From contig CM050449.1 of NCBI GenBank assembly GCA_027563935.2, forward strand, positions 42,072,507 through 42,136,506: a stretch of 64,000 nt of DNA. Direction: 5' to 3'. A program made the position numbers and the translations under genes. The stretch comes from Costus lasius (taxonomy: Eukaryota > Streptophyta > Magnoliopsida > Zingiberales > Costaceae). The notes below the pieces were generated by a model. It was not told the origin of the DNA. It saw only the letters and a list, made by a program, of their open reading frames with translations, and made no database searches. Of this stretch, positions 60,501 to 64,000 are shown piece by piece (the first letter of the stretch is position 1; each line of letters begins with the position of its first letter).

Positions 60501-61476
60501 ACTCGTAGGTCCACCTCATGCTGTCCCACCTGTCTTCTTCTCTTGAGTTCCTGTACATTTGAACAAATGTGAACTCCACATGCAGTGTCCAACACCCATG
60601 AAATAGAAGAAGACACCATGACTTCAGTCACGAAAATACCTGAGCCAGAAGTGAAAGCCTTGCTTCCCTTCTTGTCTCCTTGGAGCGCTTTACAGTCCTT
60701 CTTCCAGTGACCCAGCTGGCCACAATGGAAGCATCTGTTGTCCTTCGACCGCTTCACCTTTTGTTTCAGAGCCTTGTTATAGCTCTTGATAGGGGCTTTG
60801 CCCTTCTTCCCCTTCTTCTTGTTCCTTGAAGGAACCATCAAGACAGAGGATGAAGGCTTTCCCTTCTCAAGAGTCTGCTCTGTAGTACAGAGCATGTTCA
60901 GTAACTCTGCCGGTGTACGGTCGATCTTGTTCATATTAAAATTAATGATGAACGGATCGAAAGAGGCCGGGAGAGACTGCAAGATGATGTCTACAACAAG
61001 CTCCTGATTGACGGTGTGTCCCAGTTTCTCTAGAGCCTCTTTGTACCCAATCATCTTGAGTACGTGAGCTCCCACTGGACTTCCTTCAGTCAGTTTGCTC
61101 TGAAAGAAAAGTTTTGTCAAGTTATAGCGTTCTGTCCTTGCCTGTGCAGCATACAGCATCTTGAGATTTGCTATAATTTCAATAGCAGATAAATCCTCAT
61201 GCTGACGCTGTAGCTCTGGCGTCATAGACGCAAGCATAAGGCAAGCGACATCAATGCTATCATTGACATGCTTCTCATAAGCATCCCGAACCGCCCTTGC
61301 AGCGTTCGCAGCAGGTTGAGGCGGTATTGCCGTCTCAAGGACATACAGCTTCCTCTCAGCCTTAAGAACAATCTTAAGGTGTCCATACCAGTCTGAGAAG
61401 TTTGGCCCAGCAAACTTCTCCCTTTCCAGTAAGGATCGCACACATTGAACCCTGTGGTGTTCGTTGCTGCAGGAAT
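57575..61476 (-). pseudogene. gag-pol: H gag-pol, start frameshift, one stop, small integrase deletion
   Basis: The main frame is open from about 61441 down to 57575 apart from one TAG at 59228-59230 (CAG in E1, between integrase and reverse transcriptase). The gag start has ACA-GGG instead of ATG-AGC, plus two extra bases just after it (61437-61443), so even the spliced start would be out of frame. Gag (CCHC), protease LDTACG and the integrase zinc site are present. Three residues are lost before the catalytic Glu (near 59719-59729, WNGV replaced by Leu); the Glu itself remains. Reverse transcriptase keeps ETFSPVAMFK and YVDD; RNase H keeps TEAEY. It is a recently inactivated copy, closest to G. 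Confidence 0.92.
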
Positions 61477-63160
61477 CTACAACAAAGCAAGAACAACAAG
61501 GTCAGTATCCATGTTAGAATCAATCCAGTACTTAAGAATGATTCCCTTCTCACTATTTTATCTGACTGAAAAATCCAATAAAACAGTCCGAAAGAGTAAA
61601 ACTCTTTTAGTGAGATGGGATCCAGATTTCATACTTGGTCTCCGCGTCCCGCTCAGGCGAGATAAGATGCACAGAGAGTTCAAGCACTAATCACTGGTAG
61701 GCTATCCATGCCAATCGCCAACCCGTGCGATTCCCCTTCATCTAGGCAATCCAGAAGACTGTGCCAACTGAGTTGGTACAACACAGTTTCTGATTCCACA
61801 GATGGCTGCCTCCATATAGCTAACATATGCTCAATATGTAGCCTACATGGTCAAGCTGACCCGACCTACTCCCTGGACCACCACGTGCTATGCTGAGCAA
61901 CGAGAAGCGATAAATCCCTTCTCTGTAACACGTAGGTGTAATCACACACCGTCTGAAGATAGCTGGGCGTGCCCACTGAGTGGGTACAACACAGCCCCAA
62001 CGATAGTCAGAACAGTGAGGTTTCGCGTCAGAAAGCTTTCGTGCTATGATCTTATGTGGTAAACGCCCATTAAGCCTAAATAAAAACCCTAGTTTTACAC
62101 AAGTCTTCACTTGAGCTCTTCATGGGTCTTTTGTATTTCATCCGGCCCCAGGCCGGGCCCAAGCCCTCTGCAGCCCAAATGCACTCCCAGACTGGTTGCG
62201 CCTGTTCTAGAGTCAAACTCTAGACCTCCCACTGGTGAAGCCACTTGCTGCAAGCGCTTCTGCCATGTGTGCTCTGTGCTCATGTCTGATTAAGTTACAT
62301 TTTAATCTATCTAGACATGATTTGACACGCAGGTCAATTACACATTATTATAAATTGAAATGTGATTCGTAGATCACAAGAAAAAATTTATAATTAATTA
62401 ATCCAGGCACGCAGGCCCCAGCACAGCATACAAATAGGGCAGCCCACATAAGATGAAATAGACATCCAATCAGGTTAAACAAACAACATGTGATCCAAAC
62501 AGGAAAATAAAATTTTGAAAAAACCCCATGGCATCAATTTTATTTCCTTATGTGCCCTACTACCTTACAACGGTCCATTAATAGGGATCCACTCATCAGA
62601 CCAAGTCAGACCCACTGCCCTTGCATGCACCAAGTCATAACTGACTTGCATTGACCTCATGGTCAACAATGCATGCCTTAAGGGCTGAACGTCCCACATG
62701 ATATCTGGCAAGCGGGTGTGACCCCGGGCCTTAATCATGATCGTTCACTGGTCGCCTCAATCAGACATCGCTACACGCCCTTCTGCAGTCGACCTATAGC
62801 CACCTCATGCTTGCGCATAGGTGCTATCTGGTCGACCCATCTAGGCTGTCAGATGGTCTGATCAGGCTGTTGGGTCCAGACTAGACTGACGACTTCAACC
62901 CTAGTAACCCGTCTAAGTATTTCAAGTAGGCGCTTATAGATCTAAGTGGATGGCGCGCAAGATGTTAAGTTTTGGTAAAAACAACTTTCAACATGCGCGA
63001 ACATACATCATGCGCAACAATAAGTAAAACCCAAAATACATCTAAAGTCTAGCATGTATTTTCGCATGATGATTTGGCTTAGATCTACTTATAAACCAAG
63101 CATGGATCACACAAAGAAGCAATCATATAGATCATACCAGAACACACCTCTGATACCAAT
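61477..63160 (-). other. H untranslated leader, probable intron 63294 to 61477
   Basis: Acceptor-like GTTGTAG ends at 61477. The donor in the LTR is the consensus plant GTAAG at 63294-63290. Hairpins HP2 (61760-61785) and HP1 (61968-61993) are kept, with HP3 near 61638-61675. The A/B-box stretch is degraded near 62210-62245. Confidence 0.55.
63147..63158 (-). other. Primer binding site (H), one mismatch
   Basis: TGGTATCAGAGG on the minus strand; the last base differs from the initiator tRNA-Met match in the other copies. Confidence 0.9.
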
Positions 63161-64000
63161 TGAAAAGGGGTGAAACCCTAAACGCATGCACTTCTAAAAT
63201 TTTGCATGGGCGGAAATAAGGATTTCATGAAGATCGCATGTGGCATGAACATATGATCAACTTAATGTCTGCAAAGATCAAGTTGTGATCTTACCATTGC
63301 CATTGGTTGGAAGGCGACTTGGAAGCAAGAGGGCGATGTGGCTCTCCTCCAAAGTGAACGCACACAAGATGGCGATGGCTTCCTCCCTTGGCGTGAACCT
63401 TGTGCTAGCAAAGCTCTTCAAGGTGTCCTTGATGCGTGAAGGAGATGAGATGATTTCTTTCCTTGGCTGGCCGAATCCCTCCTTCAACACTCGTGGAGGC
63501 GAGTCACACGAGAGGAAGAGCAAGAGAGAGGCGAGAGTCTTCGAACGTGGAGGCGTCTTCAATTTGGAAAACCGATTTCCAAATATAGTAAGCGCTCATG
63601 CGTTCAAGCGTTCACTCCAAGTGAACCGTTCGCAACTCCTTCTCCCTTTGAACCATGCGCTCATATGATGAACCGGTTCAATTGAATTTGGTTCAAAGAC
63701 CAAATCAAACCAAGCCTTGGTCTAGACCTTATTAAACCGAAAGGCTCAAGATCTAACCACATATCTCTTGATGCTCTTGATCTCATCGATCTAGCATCAA
63801 TTCTCTCGATCGAAGCTTACCGATCTCAAGCCCTAATCAATCAAACATGATCAGACCAGATCTCACTTCCAATCAGAGTTTAAATTCCTTTAAACTGAAC
63901 CAAAACAATTCAGTCCACACGATCTGACATAAGTAAGCCATATCATCAAATTGTGCGACCCTAAGGGTTTCCTTTAAATATCGGTAACGACAACTTACGT
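63161..64000 (-). repeat. H 5' LTR, inner 840 bases
   Basis: Matches 55897-56736 closely and is cut by the window end. ATG-GCA-ATG with GTAAG is at 63303-63290 (minus). TATA-like CTATATTT is at 63588-63581. No ATG occurs between the TATA-like stretch plus about 30 bases and the start motif. Confidence 0.95.

Larger units (their letters stand above)
16066..64000 (-). mobile_element. E2: Ty1/copia retrotransposon, family B, host of the later insertions
   Basis: On the minus strand: 5' LTR in pieces (23309-23590, 55361-55896, remainder beyond the window), primer site 23296-23307, leader, broken gag-pol, polypurine tract, complete 3' LTR 16066-18022. Its 5' LTR was split first by G (with F inside G) and independently by H. 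Joining the pieces restores the continuous sequence seen in the 3' LTR. I count about six differences over the roughly 820 comparable LTR bases. Confidence 0.9.
55897..64000 (-). mobile_element. H: Ty1/copia element, family A, minus strand, cut by the window end
   Basis: Minus-strand order: 5' LTR (64000 down to 63161, incomplete), primer site, leader, gag-pol with one stop, polypurine tract, 3' LTR 57554-55897. It sits inside the E2 5' LTR. The left flank is ATTAT (55892-55896); the right flank is not in the window, so the duplication cannot be checked. The LTRs differ at about five sites over 840 bases. Confidence 0.93.

Overview
This window is plant repeat DNA made almost entirely of LTR retrotransposons. 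I see no host gene, rRNA, tRNA gene or CRISPR. A seed plant with a large genome is the natural reading: Ty1/copia elements with LTRs of about 1.66-1.96 kb, primer sites matching plant initiator tRNA-Met, an Athila/Tat-like Ty3/gypsy remnant and a hAT-type MITE. The species cannot be told from the sequence.

Naming used below. Family A is Ty1/copia (E1, F, G, H), LTRs about 1.7 kb. Family B is a related Ty1/copia group (E2, I, L), LTRs about 1.96 kb. K is Ty3/gypsy. J is an old copia pol relic.

Layout. 1-8138 (+): E1, with an unbroken 1294-residue gag-pol frame; the left part of its 5' LTR is outside the window. 8139-9159: unassigned. 9160-15712: stacked old insertions on the minus strand. Relic J (split by a 397-bp MITE) is followed by LTR piece L, then by the 3' LTR and deleted interior of gypsy element K. 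15713-16065: LTR piece I, broken by E2. 16066-64000 (-): E2, whose 5' LTR is split by two later insertions. The first is G (23591-55355, +, flanked by TTAGG duplications). The second is H (55897 to beyond the window, -). The 5' LTR of G is itself split by array F (23900-47860, +, flanked by CTGGA duplications). F is three near-identical tandem copies sharing four LTRs, in the order LTR-body-LTR-body-LTR-body-LTR.

Main observations. (1) F is a tandem retrotransposon array with a single target-site duplication. Its three inner units share one frameshift, and its first three LTRs are nearly identical while the fourth is distinct. This fits unequal LTR-LTR recombination after insertion. (2) Every family A copy appears to carry a 1.8-2.0 kb leader intron. 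Its 5' splice site lies in the LTR directly after an ATG-GCN-ATG, and its 3' splice site lies seven codons before the usual gag ATG, in frame. Splicing would remove the primer binding site and supply the start codon, which G and H lack at the usual place. Family B (E2) keeps the same layout as a 5'-UTR intron. (3) Three hairpins in the leader are shared by families A and B with paired base changes, so they probably form a selected RNA structure.

Only E1 has an uninterrupted polyprotein, and it has suspicious substitutions in reverse transcriptase. All other copies are broken by stops, frameshifts or deletions.
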